The notes: generated by a model not told the origin, from the letters alone. Positions 1 to 6,239 are shown, counted from the first letter of the stretch. The stretch: 8,833 nt of DNA from 1-14-0-20-39-34 sp043800545 (GCA_043800545.1 JAZDMW010000028.1:1-8833); one strand, 5' to 3'. Numbers and translations are program-made.

Positions 1-368
1 ATTGCAACAAGATTCCCCTCATAAAATACCCCCATAACTTCAAGACCTTCTTTTAAAAATTCTCCATCACCACCAATAAGGTCAGAAGAAACATCTAATG
101 TTTCGTAGGTATCATTATTCATGAATGAATACATCTCCCCACTTTTATACAAAAATTGGATATTTTGTCTTTCTACTTGAACGATATCTACACTTTCTGA
201 ACTTTTATAGGTAATTTCTAGTGCACGTCCAGAAGAAATACTCTTCATTTTTGTCTTTGTGAAGGCAGAACCCTTTCCTGGATTCACAAACTGGAAATCA
301 GTTACAACGTATAAGTCATTATTATGGGAAATGACGGCTCCCTTTTTGATATCTGATGTATCTGCCAT
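1..368 (-). CDS. efp: Elongation factor P, C-terminally cut by the window edge
   Basis: EF-P binds the ribosome between the P and E sites and relieves stalling at consecutive prolines. Reading the minus strand from the ATG at 368-366 gives 122 residues with no stop before the edge. The start is MADTSDIKKGAVIS; the KOW-like N-terminal domain has FVNPGKGSAF at residues 27-36, and the second domain has FLYKSGEMYSFMNNDTYE. Lys32, in the PGKG loop, matches E. coli Lys34, the residue that receives (R)-beta-lysine. A complete EF-P is about 185-190 residues, so roughly a third is missing to the left. The start lies 4 bases after the epmA stop, so the two genes are almost certainly co-transcribed and probably translationally coupled. 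No SD is visible. The identification is firm from the motif series and from epmA next door. Confidence 0.95.
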   Translation of the reverse strand, partial: MADTSDIKKGAVISHNNDLYVVTDFQFVNPGKGSAFTKTKMKSISSGRALEITYKSSESVDIVQVERQNIQFLYKSGEMYSFMNNDTYETLDVSSDLIGGDGEFLKEGLEVMGVFYEGNLVA

Positions 369-372
369 ATTA

Positions 373-1356
373 TTATGATATGAGTTTAGACATAGGCAAT
401 GTTAGCACATTATCTATATTTTTGCAACCAAGAAGAACCTGAACAAGGCGATCAACTCCAAGCGCAATACCAGTACACTGTGGAAGCATATCTACTGCGT
501 ATATAAATTCTTCATCAATTTCTATACGTTCTTTTCCGAGTTTTTCACGAATTTCTTGTTCTTCTAGAAAACGCTTTCTTTGTTCTTTTCCATCTGTGAG
601 CTCCGAAAATGCATTCGCTATCTCCATACCATTCATATATACCTCAAATCTCTCTGCATACCGATTATCTGCATCATCAAGCTTTGCCAAAGCTGCCATT
701 TGAGCTGGATAATGATGAAGAATAACATTCCCCATTTCCTCAAGCTTCGGTTCAATTTCATTCAAAAATATTCTGTAAAACATATCTTCATACCGTTCTT
801 CTGCCCCAAGAGAGTATCCTTTTTGCATACAAAAAGCTTTCAGAGATTCATCAGTAAGCAATTCATCAAGATTTACATCAAGAATTTCTTTCCATATCTC
901 TTTCATATGCATACGTTTGAAATGTATTTCTTTTTTAAACATTCCTCCAAGCAGAAAACATAACTTTTCCACATCATCCATAAGTGCTGTAAAATCCACT
1001 CCTGTTCTATACCACTCAATCATGGTAAACTCTGGGTTGTGAGTACCACCAAAACTCTCAACACTTCTAAAACACTTACACAAAGAAAATATTTGTGTAT
1101 ACCCTGCTCCTAACATTTTCTTCAAGCTATACTCTGGTGAAGTATGCAGATATCCAGTATAATTCTCTCCCCTTTCATTTTGGAATAACACCTTCATTGG
1201 ATCAAGATATGGTTCTTGTCCTGGAATATGCAAAAGCAATGGGGTTTCTACTTCAATAAAATTTTCATTCCAAAAAAATTCTCGTATTGAACGAATAATT
1301 TTCCATCGATTCTCTAAATTTTGCTTATTTTGCGCAATATGCTGTACATGATTCAT
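373..1356 (-). CDS. epmA: Elongation factor P--(R)-beta-lysine ligase EpmA
   Basis: EpmA (PoxA/GenX/YjeA) is a class II lysyl-tRNA synthetase paralogue. It activates (R)-beta-lysine with ATP and transfers it to the conserved lysine of EF-P rather than to tRNA. The 327 residues match the E. coli length (about 325), and the protein lacks the N-terminal anticodon-binding domain of true LysRS. Motif 1 is at about 33-41 (FIEVETPLL). Motif 2 is at 96-116 (FR then HNPEFTMIEWY). The substrate-pocket stretch ERFEVYMNGMEIAN is at 235-248. Motif 3 is GIALGVDRL at 296-304. Ala298 in motif 3 is the residue reported to separate EpmA from LysRS, which has Gly there. The efp gene follows 4 bases downstream. 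The lysine 2,3-aminomutase EpmB needed to make beta-lysine is not in this window. The start codon lies 2-3 bases from the predicted transcription start, so the mRNA may be leaderless. Confidence 0.93.
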   Translation of the reverse strand: MNHVQHIAQNKQNLENRWKIIRSIREFFWNENFIEVETPLLLHIPGQEPYLDPMKVLFQNERGENYTGYLHTSPEYSLKKMLGAGYTQIFSLCKCFRSVESFGGTHNPEFTMIEWYRTGVDFTALMDDVEKLCFLLGGMFKKEIHFKRMHMKEIWKEILDVNLDELLTDESLKAFCMQKGYSLGAEERYEDMFYRIFLNEIEPKLEEMGNVILHHYPAQMAALAKLDDADNRYAERFEVYMNGMEIANAFSELTDGKEQRKRFLEEQEIREKLGKERIEIDEEFIYAVDMLPQCTGIALGVDRLVQVLLGCKNIDNVLTLPMSKLIS

Positions 1357-1365
1357 AGTTGTGTT

Positions 1366-1394
1366 ATACTACCATAGAAAAGAGAAAGAATCAA
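1366..1394 (-). promoter_or_regulatory. Promoter of epmA-efp, probably giving a leaderless mRNA
   Basis: On the minus strand TTGATT (1394-1389) is followed after 17 bases by TAGTAT (1371-1366). A start about 7 bases beyond the -10 falls at 1359-1358, next to the ATG at 1356-1354. No room remains for an SD. An alternative -10, TATAAC, is shifted by 3 bases and has poorer spacing. The box assignment is seen; leaderless transcription is inferred. Confidence 0.5.
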
Positions 1395-1410
1395 TACTGG
1401 AGAGATTATA

Positions 1411-1439
1411 TTGACAAAAAAAAAGGTCTATTGTATAAT
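1411..1439 (+). promoter_or_regulatory. Perfect consensus sigma70-type promoter of the tRNA operon
   Basis: TTGACA (1411-1416), a 17-base spacer (1417-1433) starting with an A-tract, and TATAAT (1434-1439) match the vegetative consensus exactly in both boxes and spacing. Transcription would begin near 1446, 8 bases before the first tRNA. A promoter this strong fits stable RNA genes. It is divergent from the epmA promoter 17 bases away. Confidence 0.9.
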
Positions 1440-1453
1440 AGCTATCGCAATAT

Positions 1454-1525
1454 GCGGATGTCGTATAGTGGCTATTACCTCGGCCTTCCAAGCCGATGAC
1501 GACGGTTCGATTCCGTTCATCCGCT
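1454..1525 (+). tRNA. tRNA-Gly (anticodon UCC)
   Basis: The acceptor stem pairs GCGGATG (1454-1460) with CATCCGC (1518-1524), with discriminator T1525, as usual for glycine tRNAs. The anticodon stem TCGGC/GCCGA encloses the loop CTTCCAA (1485-1491), giving anticodon UCC, which reads GGA and GGG. The T arm is GACGG-TTCGATT-CCGTT. No CCA is encoded. The sequence closely resembles E. coli tRNA-Gly(UCC). The anticodon is not UCA, so this is not the glycine tRNA that reads UGA in SR1/Gracilibacteria. Confidence 0.97.
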
Positions 1526-1541
1526 CAGCCAAAACATATAT

Positions 1542-1614
1542 CGCGGGATAGAGCAATTGGCAGCTCGTCGGGCCCATAACCCGAAGGTTCTCGGTTCAAG
1601 TCCGAGTCCCGCAA
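1542..1614 (+). tRNA. Initiator tRNA-fMet (anticodon CAU) with C33
   Basis: Three initiator hallmarks are visible. Acceptor CGCGGGA (1542-1548) faces TCCCGCA (1607-1613), giving an unpaired C1/A72. The D stem GAGC/GCTC has the A11-U24 pair. The anticodon stem TCGGG (1568-1572)/CCCGA (1580-1584) carries three consecutive G-C pairs next to the loop. The discriminator is A1614 and no CCA is encoded. The loop reads CCCATAA (1573-1579), so position 33 is C instead of the nearly universal U33. The CAU anticodon at 1575-1577 is unaffected. The gene sits between two glycine tRNAs in one transcript. Confidence 0.96.
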
Positions 1615-1622
1615 CAAATAAT

Positions 1623-1696
1623 GCGGTAGTAGCTCAGTTGGCTAGAGCGCTTCCTTGCCAAGGAAGAGGTCGCCGGTTCGAACCCGGTTTACCGCT
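1623..1696 (+). tRNA. tRNA-Gly (anticodon GCC)
   Basis: Acceptor GCGGTAG (1623-1629) pairs with TTACCGC (1689-1695), with a G-U pair next to the loop side and discriminator T1696. The anticodon stem CTTCC/GGAAG encloses TTGCCAA (1655-1661), giving anticodon GCC, which reads GGC and GGU. The T arm is GCCGG-TTCGAAC-CCGGT. No CCA is encoded. With tRNA-Gly(UCC) upstream, the operon covers all four glycine codons. Confidence 0.97.
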
Positions 1697-1698
1697 CA

Positions 1699-1752
1699 AC
1701 CATTATGTGTTATAATGGTAATTAAGTAATACAGTTCCCCCTTAAACTGTAT
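1699..1752 (+). other. Two hairpins and a -10-like box between tRNA-Gly(GCC) and the terminator
   Basis: The 64 bases between the last tRNA and the terminator hold two 8-bp hairpins. ACCATTAT (1699-1706) pairs with ATAATGGT (1712-1719). ATACAGTT (1729-1736) pairs with AACTGTAT (1745-1752) around a C-rich loop, CCCCCTTA. TATAAT occurs at 1711-1716, with a weak TTTACC 17 bases upstream at 1688-1693. This could be tRNA-precursor trailer structure, or a small RNA of about 70 nt starting near 1723 and ending at the terminator. Both readings are inference. Confidence 0.35.
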
Positions 1753-1760
1753 GGTAAAGA

Positions 1761-1791
1761 AAAAACACCCTCATTATCAGGGTGTTTTTTT
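1761..1791 (+). terminator. Rho-independent terminator of the tRNA operon
   Basis: AAAAACACCCT (1761-1771) and AGGGTGTTTTT (1779-1789) form an 11-bp stem with loop CATTATC, followed by a run of seven T. The A-rich 5' side would also give a U-tract on the minus strand. Confidence 0.92.
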
Positions 1792-1807
1792 GTATAAAAA
1801 TTTTCCT

Positions 1808-1836
1808 TTTACTCTTCTCTCCTTTTTTGATACAAT
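1808..1836 (+). promoter_or_regulatory. Extended -10 promoter of the antiporter operon
   Basis: TG (1828-1829) plus one base precedes TACAAT (1831-1836), an extended -10 box. A weak -35, TTTACT, lies 17 bases upstream at 1808-1813. The predicted start near 1843 leaves a leader of about 24 bases with no SD. Confidence 0.5.
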
Positions 1837-1866
1837 ATTACTATCATTTATTCATCATATATATTT

Positions 1867-2817
1867 ATGATTATACCACTTCTTATTATATTTGCAGGAT
1901 TAGCCGTCCTTATTGTTGGAGCTGAAATGCTCGTACGAGGTTCTGCCTCTATGGCAAAAAAATTGGGTGTATCCAGTATTGTTATTGGACTGACTGTTGT
2001 CGCCTTTGGAACATCAGCCCCAGAACTTTTTGTAAACCTCTTTTCTGCATACAAAGGAACGACTGACCTCGCTATTGGAAATATTATAGGAAGTAATATG
2101 GCAAATATTCTTCTTATCCTTGGTGTTGGAGCTACCATGACTGCTATTAAAGTAAAAGCAGGAACAACATATAAAGAAATTCCTTTTGCACTACTTGCCA
2201 TGATTCTTGTTGCTGTATTTGGAAATGATTTATTTTTAGATGGAAATTCTTCAAATATTCTTTCTCGAACTGATGGTCTTGCCCTCATGGGATTTTTTAT
2301 TATATTCCTCTATTACACCTATGGCCTAAGTAAAGCTTCTGGTGATGATCAAAAAGTAGAGTTATATCCTTGGGCAACTTCACTCCTTATGGTCATCGGC
2401 GGTCTCGTAGCTCTTATTCTTGGAGGAAAGCTAATTGTAGAAAATGCCATTATCCTTGCAACCATTGCCGGGATGAGTGAGGCCCTCATTGGTCTTACTA
2501 TTGTTGCGGTTGGAACTTCTCTTCCAGAACTTGCTACAACGATTGTAGCCCTCAGAAAAGGACAAAACGATATCGCTATTGGGAATGTTGTTGGAAGTAA
2601 TATCTTCAATGTATTTTGGATTCTTGGAGTTACGGCAATAATTAAACCACTTCCTTTTGACACAGCAGCAAACATCGATGTGCTTTTTACTACAATAATT
2701 ACACTTCTCCTTTTTGCTTTCATGTTTATTGGGAAAAAACATACTCTTGAACGTTGGCAAGGTATTTGCTTTCTCTTTCTCTATGTTGGATACGTTACCT
2801 ACGCTGTCATGAGATAA
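1867..2817 (+). CDS. CaCA-family sodium/calcium (cation) antiporter, YrbG-like
   Basis: An integral inner-membrane exchanger that probably exports Ca2+ in exchange for Na+ or H+. The 316 residues are almost entirely hydrophobic segments (about ten) and carry both inverted alpha-repeats of the family. Alpha-1 is GLTVVAFGTSAPEL at 41-54 followed by AIGNIIGSNMANILLILG at 69-86. Alpha-2 is GLTIVAVGTSLPEL at 209-222 followed by AIGNVVGSNIFNVFWILG at 237-254. Glu53 and Glu221 occupy the ion-binding positions of archaeal NCX. Length and layout match YrbG rather than the larger eukaryotic NCX proteins. The transported ion cannot be fixed from sequence. It is the first gene of an apparent operon: the stop is 12 bases before the alkD-like gene, with no terminator between. 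The ATG at 1867 has no SD; the protein starts directly in the first membrane segment, as family members usually do. Confidence 0.9.
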   Translation: MIIPLLIIFAGLAVLIVGAEMLVRGSASMAKKLGVSSIVIGLTVVAFGTSAPELFVNLFSAYKGTTDLAIGNIIGSNMANILLILGVGATMTAIKVKAGTTYKEIPFALLAMILVAVFGNDLFLDGNSSNILSRTDGLALMGFFIIFLYYTYGLSKASGDDQKVELYPWATSLLMVIGGLVALILGGKLIVENAIILATIAGMSEALIGLTIVAVGTSLPELATTIVALRKGQNDIAIGNVVGSNIFNVFWILGVTAIIKPLPFDTAANIDVLFTTIITLLLFAFMFIGKKHTLERWQGICFLFLYVGYVTYAVMR

Positions 2818-2829
2818 CTCTTTGAGAGT

Positions 2830-3534
2830 ATGAAAAAAATACTCAAAAACATTCGTAAAGATCTCACAACACACGTGGATATACCCTACAAGAAAGGGGC
2901 AATACGCTTTTTTACAGAACCTATCAAAATCTACGGCGTACGCACTCCCCTTGTCCGCAAAATTGCACAGAAATACTGGCTAAAAATAAAAGATACTGAT
3001 AAAAAAACAATATTTGCTCTGTGTGAAGAACTTCTCAAAAGTAATTATAATGAAGAGGCTACTATAGCCTTTTCATTTGCAAAAAAACTAGAAAAAGGAT
3101 ATACTCCTGCAGATTTCCAGGTATTTGAGAAATGGGTAAGAAAATATCTTACGAACTGGGCTATGGTGGATGACTTCACCACCCACGCACTTGGGGCCCT
3201 TATTTATAAATACCCAATTCTATTGCCAAAAGTATTTTTGTGGACAAAATCGAACAACATGTGGGTACGTAGAGCGAGTGCCGTTACTCTTATCCACTTT
3301 GCAAAGAAAAAACAATGGCAGAAAGAATACTTCCTTACTGCTGATGCGCTTCTCTCAGACAAAGAAGATCTTGTACAAAAAGGATATGGTTGGATGCTGA
3401 AAGAAGTTGGGAATCATTTTGAGGATAAAGTATTTGAGTATATCCTCAAAAATAAAAACAAAATGACAAGAACTGCTCTCCGCTATGCAATAGAAAAAAT
3501 GCCAAAAGATAAAAAAACACAGGCAATGAACTAA
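2830..3534 (+). CDS. AlkD-like DNA alkylation repair glycosylase (HEAT-like repeats)
   Basis: The AlkD/AlkC superfamily excises N3- and N7-alkylpurines without base flipping, using a curved stack of HEAT-like helical repeats on DNA. The 234 residues are the usual AlkD length. Catalytic positions align by spacing with B. cereus AlkD: TNWAMVDD supplies Trp110 and Asp114 (known Trp109, Asp113), NNMWVRRAS supplies Arg147/148 (Arg148), and QKGYGWMLKE supplies Trp188 (Trp187). These residues favour an active glycosylase over a degenerate HEAT protein. The start is 12 bases after the antiporter stop, and GAGAG just before the ATG may act as a weak SD. The bases ACTCTttgAGAGT (2817-2829) can fold into a 5-bp hairpin holding that SD, which hints at translational coupling. 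The next gene starts 4 bases after its stop. Confidence 0.88.
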   Translation: MKKILKNIRKDLTTHVDIPYKKGAIRFFTEPIKIYGVRTPLVRKIAQKYWLKIKDTDKKTIFALCEELLKSNYNEEATIAFSFAKKLEKGYTPADFQVFEKWVRKYLTNWAMVDDFTTHALGALIYKYPILLPKVFLWTKSNNMWVRRASAVTLIHFAKKKQWQKEYFLTADALLSDKEDLVQKGYGWMLKEVGNHFEDKVFEYILKNKNKMTRTALRYAIEKMPKDKKTQAMN

Positions 3535-3538
3535 TACT

Positions 3539-4267
3539 ATGAGAATAAACAAAGCAATTGCACAAATGGGAATTTGTTCCCGAAGAAAGGCTGATGAGCT
3601 GATTGAATCAGGTCTTGTTTTTGTTGATGGAAAAAAAGTTGTTGAACCAGGACTTCAGGTTGATCCAGAAACACAAAAAATCACTGTAGAGGGTTTTGAA
3701 ACTGATAACAATACTGACCAGTCTGAATACGTATATATTGCTCTCAATAAACCAATAGACTATATAACCAGCACAACAAACAATCAAGGACAATCTGTTA
3801 TGGATTTACTCACCCGTGATAATTATTGTGGGAAAAATAAACAAGAACTTGAAACTCGAGTTTTTCCTGTGGGAAGATTGGATAAAGATTCTGAAGGGCT
3901 CGTTCTCTTGACCAATGATGGTGAATTAACAAATGTTCTTACCCACCCACGGTATGAACATGAAAAAGAGTATGAAATTATTCTTGATACTCCTCTCTCT
4001 CACGAAGCGGTTGAACTTCTTGAACGAGGAATGAATATTGGTGATGAATTTGTACAAGGCATAAAAATCACAGACCAAAAACATATTGGAAGAAAACATA
4101 TTATTTACGCAATTTTGAAAGAAGGGAAAAATAGACAAATACGAAAAATGTTTGGAAATCTCGGATACAATTTACAAAACTTAAAAAGAATTCGTATCGG
4201 AAAACTGAAACTCAAAACACTTCCTCTCGGAAAATGGATTTACGTACAGAAAAAAAATATTATTTAA
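3539..4267 (+). CDS. RsuA/RluB/RluF-family ribosomal RNA pseudouridine synthase
   Basis: Converts one uridine in rRNA to pseudouridine during ribosome assembly. An N-terminal S4 RNA-binding domain occupies about 1-60 (SRRKADELIESGLVFVDGK at 14-32). The catalytic domain has GRLDKDSEGL at 112-121, with Asp115 the presumed nucleophile, then HEKEYEI at 141-147 and the C-terminal EGKNRQIRKMF at 195-205. The motifs GRLDKDS, HEKEY, NRQIR and PLGKW resemble E. coli RluF most closely among RsuA, RluB, RluE and RluF, but 242 residues is shorter than RluF (290). I therefore leave the target base open. The start is 4 bases after the alkD-like stop, without an SD. The gene ends inside the first A residues of its terminator. 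Confidence 0.9.
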   Translation: MRINKAIAQMGICSRRKADELIESGLVFVDGKKVVEPGLQVDPETQKITVEGFETDNNTDQSEYVYIALNKPIDYITSTTNNQGQSVMDLLTRDNYCGKNKQELETRVFPVGRLDKDSEGLVLLTNDGELTNVLTHPRYEHEKEYEIILDTPLSHEAVELLERGMNIGDEFVQGIKITDQKHIGRKHIIYAILKEGKNRQIRKMFGNLGYNLQNLKRIRIGKLKLKTLPLGKWIYVQKKNII

Positions 4268-4297
4268 AAAGCACATTGGTAAACTCTGTGCTTTTTT
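4266..4297 (+). terminator. Terminator of the antiporter-alkD-pseudouridine synthase operon
   Basis: AAAAAGCACA (4266-4275) pairs with TGTGCTTTTT (4287-4296) around an 11-base loop, with a further T. The stem begins in the stop codon of the gene it ends. The loop contains TTGGTA, a possible -35 for the next gene. Confidence 0.9.
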
Positions 4298-4305
4298 GAT
4301 ATACT
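4276..4305 (+). promoter_or_regulatory. Extended -10 promoter of the AI-2E gene, fused to the preceding terminator
   Basis: TGATATACT (4297-4305) is an extended -10, using the last T of the terminator U-tract. TTGGTA (4276-4281), 18 bases upstream in the terminator loop, is a possible -35. Transcription from about 4312 leaves a leader of roughly 17 bases without an SD. Confidence 0.5.
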
Positions 4306-4328
4306 AACAAGTGACATAATATTATCAT

Positions 4329-5396
4329 ATGCTTCACAATAACTCATTTTCTTTTAATCATGTTCGCGTAGTGTTTTTTTTCAGCATACTCATCATGCTC
4401 GCGATTGGATTTTTGTATCTTATTCGACCATTTATTTATCCAATTTTTTGGGCATCAATAATTGCGGTTATTTTTTATCCAGTATATAATCGCATACTGA
4501 AATATATTCGTCACAGAAGTCTCAGCTCGTTTGTGACGATACTTCTTATTATTGCCTTGGTATTCCTCCCAATTATTGCTATTGGAGTTCTTACAGTAAA
4601 CCAATCAATGACTCTCTACAAATCTGTTTCAGCCGGTGGACTTTTTACCAATTTTACTGATGTATCAAGTAGATTTGAAAATCTTCCTGTTATTGGAAAT
4701 TATTTTGATACCATTAAAAATGATTGGTCTAGCTATGCTCAAGATACTGCAAAAACAGTAAGTCTTTTCCTGTATGAAAATCTTGTAAGCGTGTCTAAAA
4801 TTTCCATAAAATTCATCTTCATGCTTTTCATCATGACATATACACTTTTCTATTTCTTTAAGGATGGTGAAAAACTGTTAAAAAATATTATGTATTTATC
4901 TCCACTTGGCGATAAATATGAAAAACGATTGTTTGAAAGATTTACATCAACCGTACGCGCTACTATTAAAGGAACATTTATAATCGGATCTATACAAGGT
5001 TTTCTTGGTGGCATGCTCTTCTGGGCAACAGGAATTCCTGGAGCATTAGTATGGGGACTTCTCATGACAGCCCTTGCTTCTATTCCAGCAGTTGGTTCTT
5101 TTATTATTTGGCTTCCTGCTGGGCTCATAATGCTTGCCCTTGGAAATACTTGGCAAGGAATTGTAATCCTAGTTTTTGGTAGCATGGTTATTGGAACTAT
5201 AGATAATCTACTCCGACCATCCCTTGTTGGAAAAGATATTGAGATGCATCCACTCATGGTACTCTTTGCAACGCTTGGTGGTATTTTCTTGTTTGGTATC
5301 ACGGGATTTATTATTGGTCCGATTATTGCTGCGCTTTTCCTGTCCATCCTTTCTATTTATGATATGTATTATAAAAAGAATTTAAAAGATAACTAA
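4329..5396 (+). CDS. AI-2E/PerM-family membrane transporter
   Basis: A polytopic inner-membrane protein of the AI-2E family (Pfam PF01594), whose members include TqsA (autoinducer-2 export), PerM and some Na+/H+ antiporters. The 355 residues show about eight membrane segments in the family layout: hydrophobic stretches at about 12-33, 34-52 and 66-90; a long polar loop (about 91-150); another segment near 152-176 ending in the family-typical FYFFKDGEKLL (about 174-184); then the conserved C-terminal half with GSIQGFLGG, PAVGSFIIWLP, GTIDNLLRP and a final GIFLFGITGFIIGP stretch. These motifs make family membership secure. The substrate cannot be deduced, and nothing nearby suggests AI-2 metabolism. 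The gene is monocistronic, with its own promoter and a terminator shared with the convergent VIT gene. The ATG at 4329 has no SD. Confidence 0.9.
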   Translation: MLHNNSFSFNHVRVVFFFSILIMLAIGFLYLIRPFIYPIFWASIIAVIFYPVYNRILKYIRHRSLSSFVTILLIIALVFLPIIAIGVLTVNQSMTLYKSVSAGGLFTNFTDVSSRFENLPVIGNYFDTIKNDWSSYAQDTAKTVSLFLYENLVSVSKISIKFIFMLFIMTYTLFYFFKDGEKLLKNIMYLSPLGDKYEKRLFERFTSTVRATIKGTFIIGSIQGFLGGMLFWATGIPGALVWGLLMTALASIPAVGSFIIWLPAGLIMLALGNTWQGIVILVFGSMVIGTIDNLLRPSLVGKDIEMHPLMVLFATLGGIFLFGITGFIIGPIIAALFLSILSIYDMYYKKNLKDN

Positions 5397-5412
5397 AATT
5401 TTTAAAGATACA

Positions 5413-5439
5413 AAAAAAGACCTCGTTGAGGTCTTTTTT
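5413..5439. terminator. Bidirectional terminator between the AI-2E and VIT-like genes
   Basis: AAAAAAGACCTC (5413-5424) and GAGGTCTTTTTT (5428-5439) are a perfect 12-bp inverted repeat with loop GTT. The A-tract and T-tract give a U-run for transcripts from either side. It lies 17 bases after the AI-2E stop and 11 bases after the convergent VIT stop. Confidence 0.95.
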
Positions 5440-5449
5440 ATATTTCTTT

Positions 5450-6163
5450 TTAATACATTCCTTCAACTAATGATCCTACTATATAACCCACAGTTCCTGC
5501 AACACCGGCAAGTACCAGCATTTCCAATCCTGCTTTCCACCATTTTCTTTTAGAATACTTTGTCGTAAACACGCCAAGAACGAAAAGCCCAATCAAAGTA
5601 ACAATAACAGATATACGAATAGCAACAGAAACTGGCAAAAAGAAATAAGAAGCAAGAGGAATTATTCCACCAATGAAATATGAAAATAACATTACAAAAG
5701 AATTTTTTATGAGATTCTTTTTCTTTTTAACATCAACATTCAGTTCATGATATACCATTTCCTTCAAAAAAAGCTTATTATCACTTGACGCTACTTCCAC
5801 CATTTCCACAGCTAATTTCTTTGGCCATCCTTCTTTTAAATAAATTTCATACAATTCTTCTTTTTCTTCATTTGGATATTTTTTGAGTTCTTCTTTTTCT
5901 TCTTCTATAATTCTTCTGTCTATGGAATATTCTGACTTACTCGATAAATAGGTTCCAACAGACATAGAAACAGATTCTACCCAAATAATTACCGTACCAG
6001 ACAATATAATAGTAAAAGGATCACTTGTGGCAATTGCAATTCCTGTGATGGAACCAAATGTAGAAACCATTCCATCTTCCATTCCAAATACCAATTCCCT
6101 CATAGAATCAATAAGTCTGGAATCTTGGTGATGAATATAGTCTGCGTTATATGGTGTTTTCAT
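5450..6163 (-). CDS. VIT1/CCC1-family Fe2+/Mn2+ transporter
   Basis: Members of the VIT family (PF01988) move Fe2+ or Mn2+ across membranes by proton antiport; bacterial ones are thought to export excess metal. The signature RELVFGMEDGMVSTFGSITG is at 22-41, at the start of the first membrane segment. ESVSMSVGTYLSS (63-75) follows, with Met67 in the position family members use for metal coordination. A soluble, glutamate-rich stretch (about 80-146, with EEEKEEL and NEEKEEL) matches the cytoplasmic metal-binding domain between membrane segments 2 and 3. Three further hydrophobic segments lie at about 152-175, 180-200 and 211-233. The 237 residues are normal for the family. The choice between iron and manganese is open. 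A promoter of the TGATATACT type lies just upstream, and no SD is visible before the ATG at 6163. Confidence 0.9.
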   Translation of the reverse strand: MKTPYNADYIHHQDSRLIDSMRELVFGMEDGMVSTFGSITGIAIATSDPFTIILSGTVIIWVESVSMSVGTYLSSKSEYSIDRRIIEEEKEELKKYPNEEKEELYEIYLKEGWPKKLAVEMVEVASSDNKLFLKEMVYHELNVDVKKKKNLIKNSFVMLFSYFIGGIIPLASYFFLPVSVAIRISVIVTLIGLFVLGVFTTKYSKRKWWKAGLEMLVLAGVAGTVGYIVGSLVEGMY

Positions 6164-6187
6164 ATGTTATATATTTTCTTTGTATAC

Positions 6188-6217
6188 AGTATATCAAAAA
6201 AACAAAAAACATCCCAA
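6188..6217 (-). promoter_or_regulatory. Extended -10 promoter of the VIT-like gene, fused to the upstream terminator
   Basis: On the minus strand TGATATACT (6196-6188) follows directly on the T-tracts of the cassette terminator. TTGGGA (6217-6212), 18 bases upstream in the terminator hairpin, is a possible -35. The layout is nearly identical to the AI-2E promoter at 4276-4305. The start near 6181 leaves about an 18-base leader. Confidence 0.5.
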
Positions 6218-6234
6218 TATTTGAGATGCTTTTT
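6204..6234 (-). terminator. Terminator downstream of the GC-rich gene
   Basis: On the minus strand AAAAAGCATCTCA (6234-6222) pairs with TGGGATGTTTTTT (6216-6204) around a 5-base loop, with two G-U pairs, followed by more T after one G. It is AT-rich and resembles the window's other terminators, so it probably belongs to the resident genome rather than to the GC-rich insert. Confidence 0.8.
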
Positions 6235-6239
6235 GAGGT

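Noticed and set aside
373..1356. Lysyl-tRNA synthetase as the identity of the class II synthetase-like protein
   Set aside because: It is 327 residues with no OB-fold anticodon domain, has Ala298 rather than Gly in motif 3, and is adjacent to efp. All point to EpmA.
1454..1525. UGA-decoding glycine tRNA, as in SR1/Gracilibacteria with recoded UGA
   Set aside because: The anticodon is UCC, not UCA, and the recognisable full-length proteins contain no in-frame TGA.
1848..2874. Minus-strand frames opposite the antiporter gene (1848-2288, 2349-2723, 2431-2874)
   Set aside because: They are antisense shadows of a strongly conserved membrane protein and have no recognisable motif of their own.
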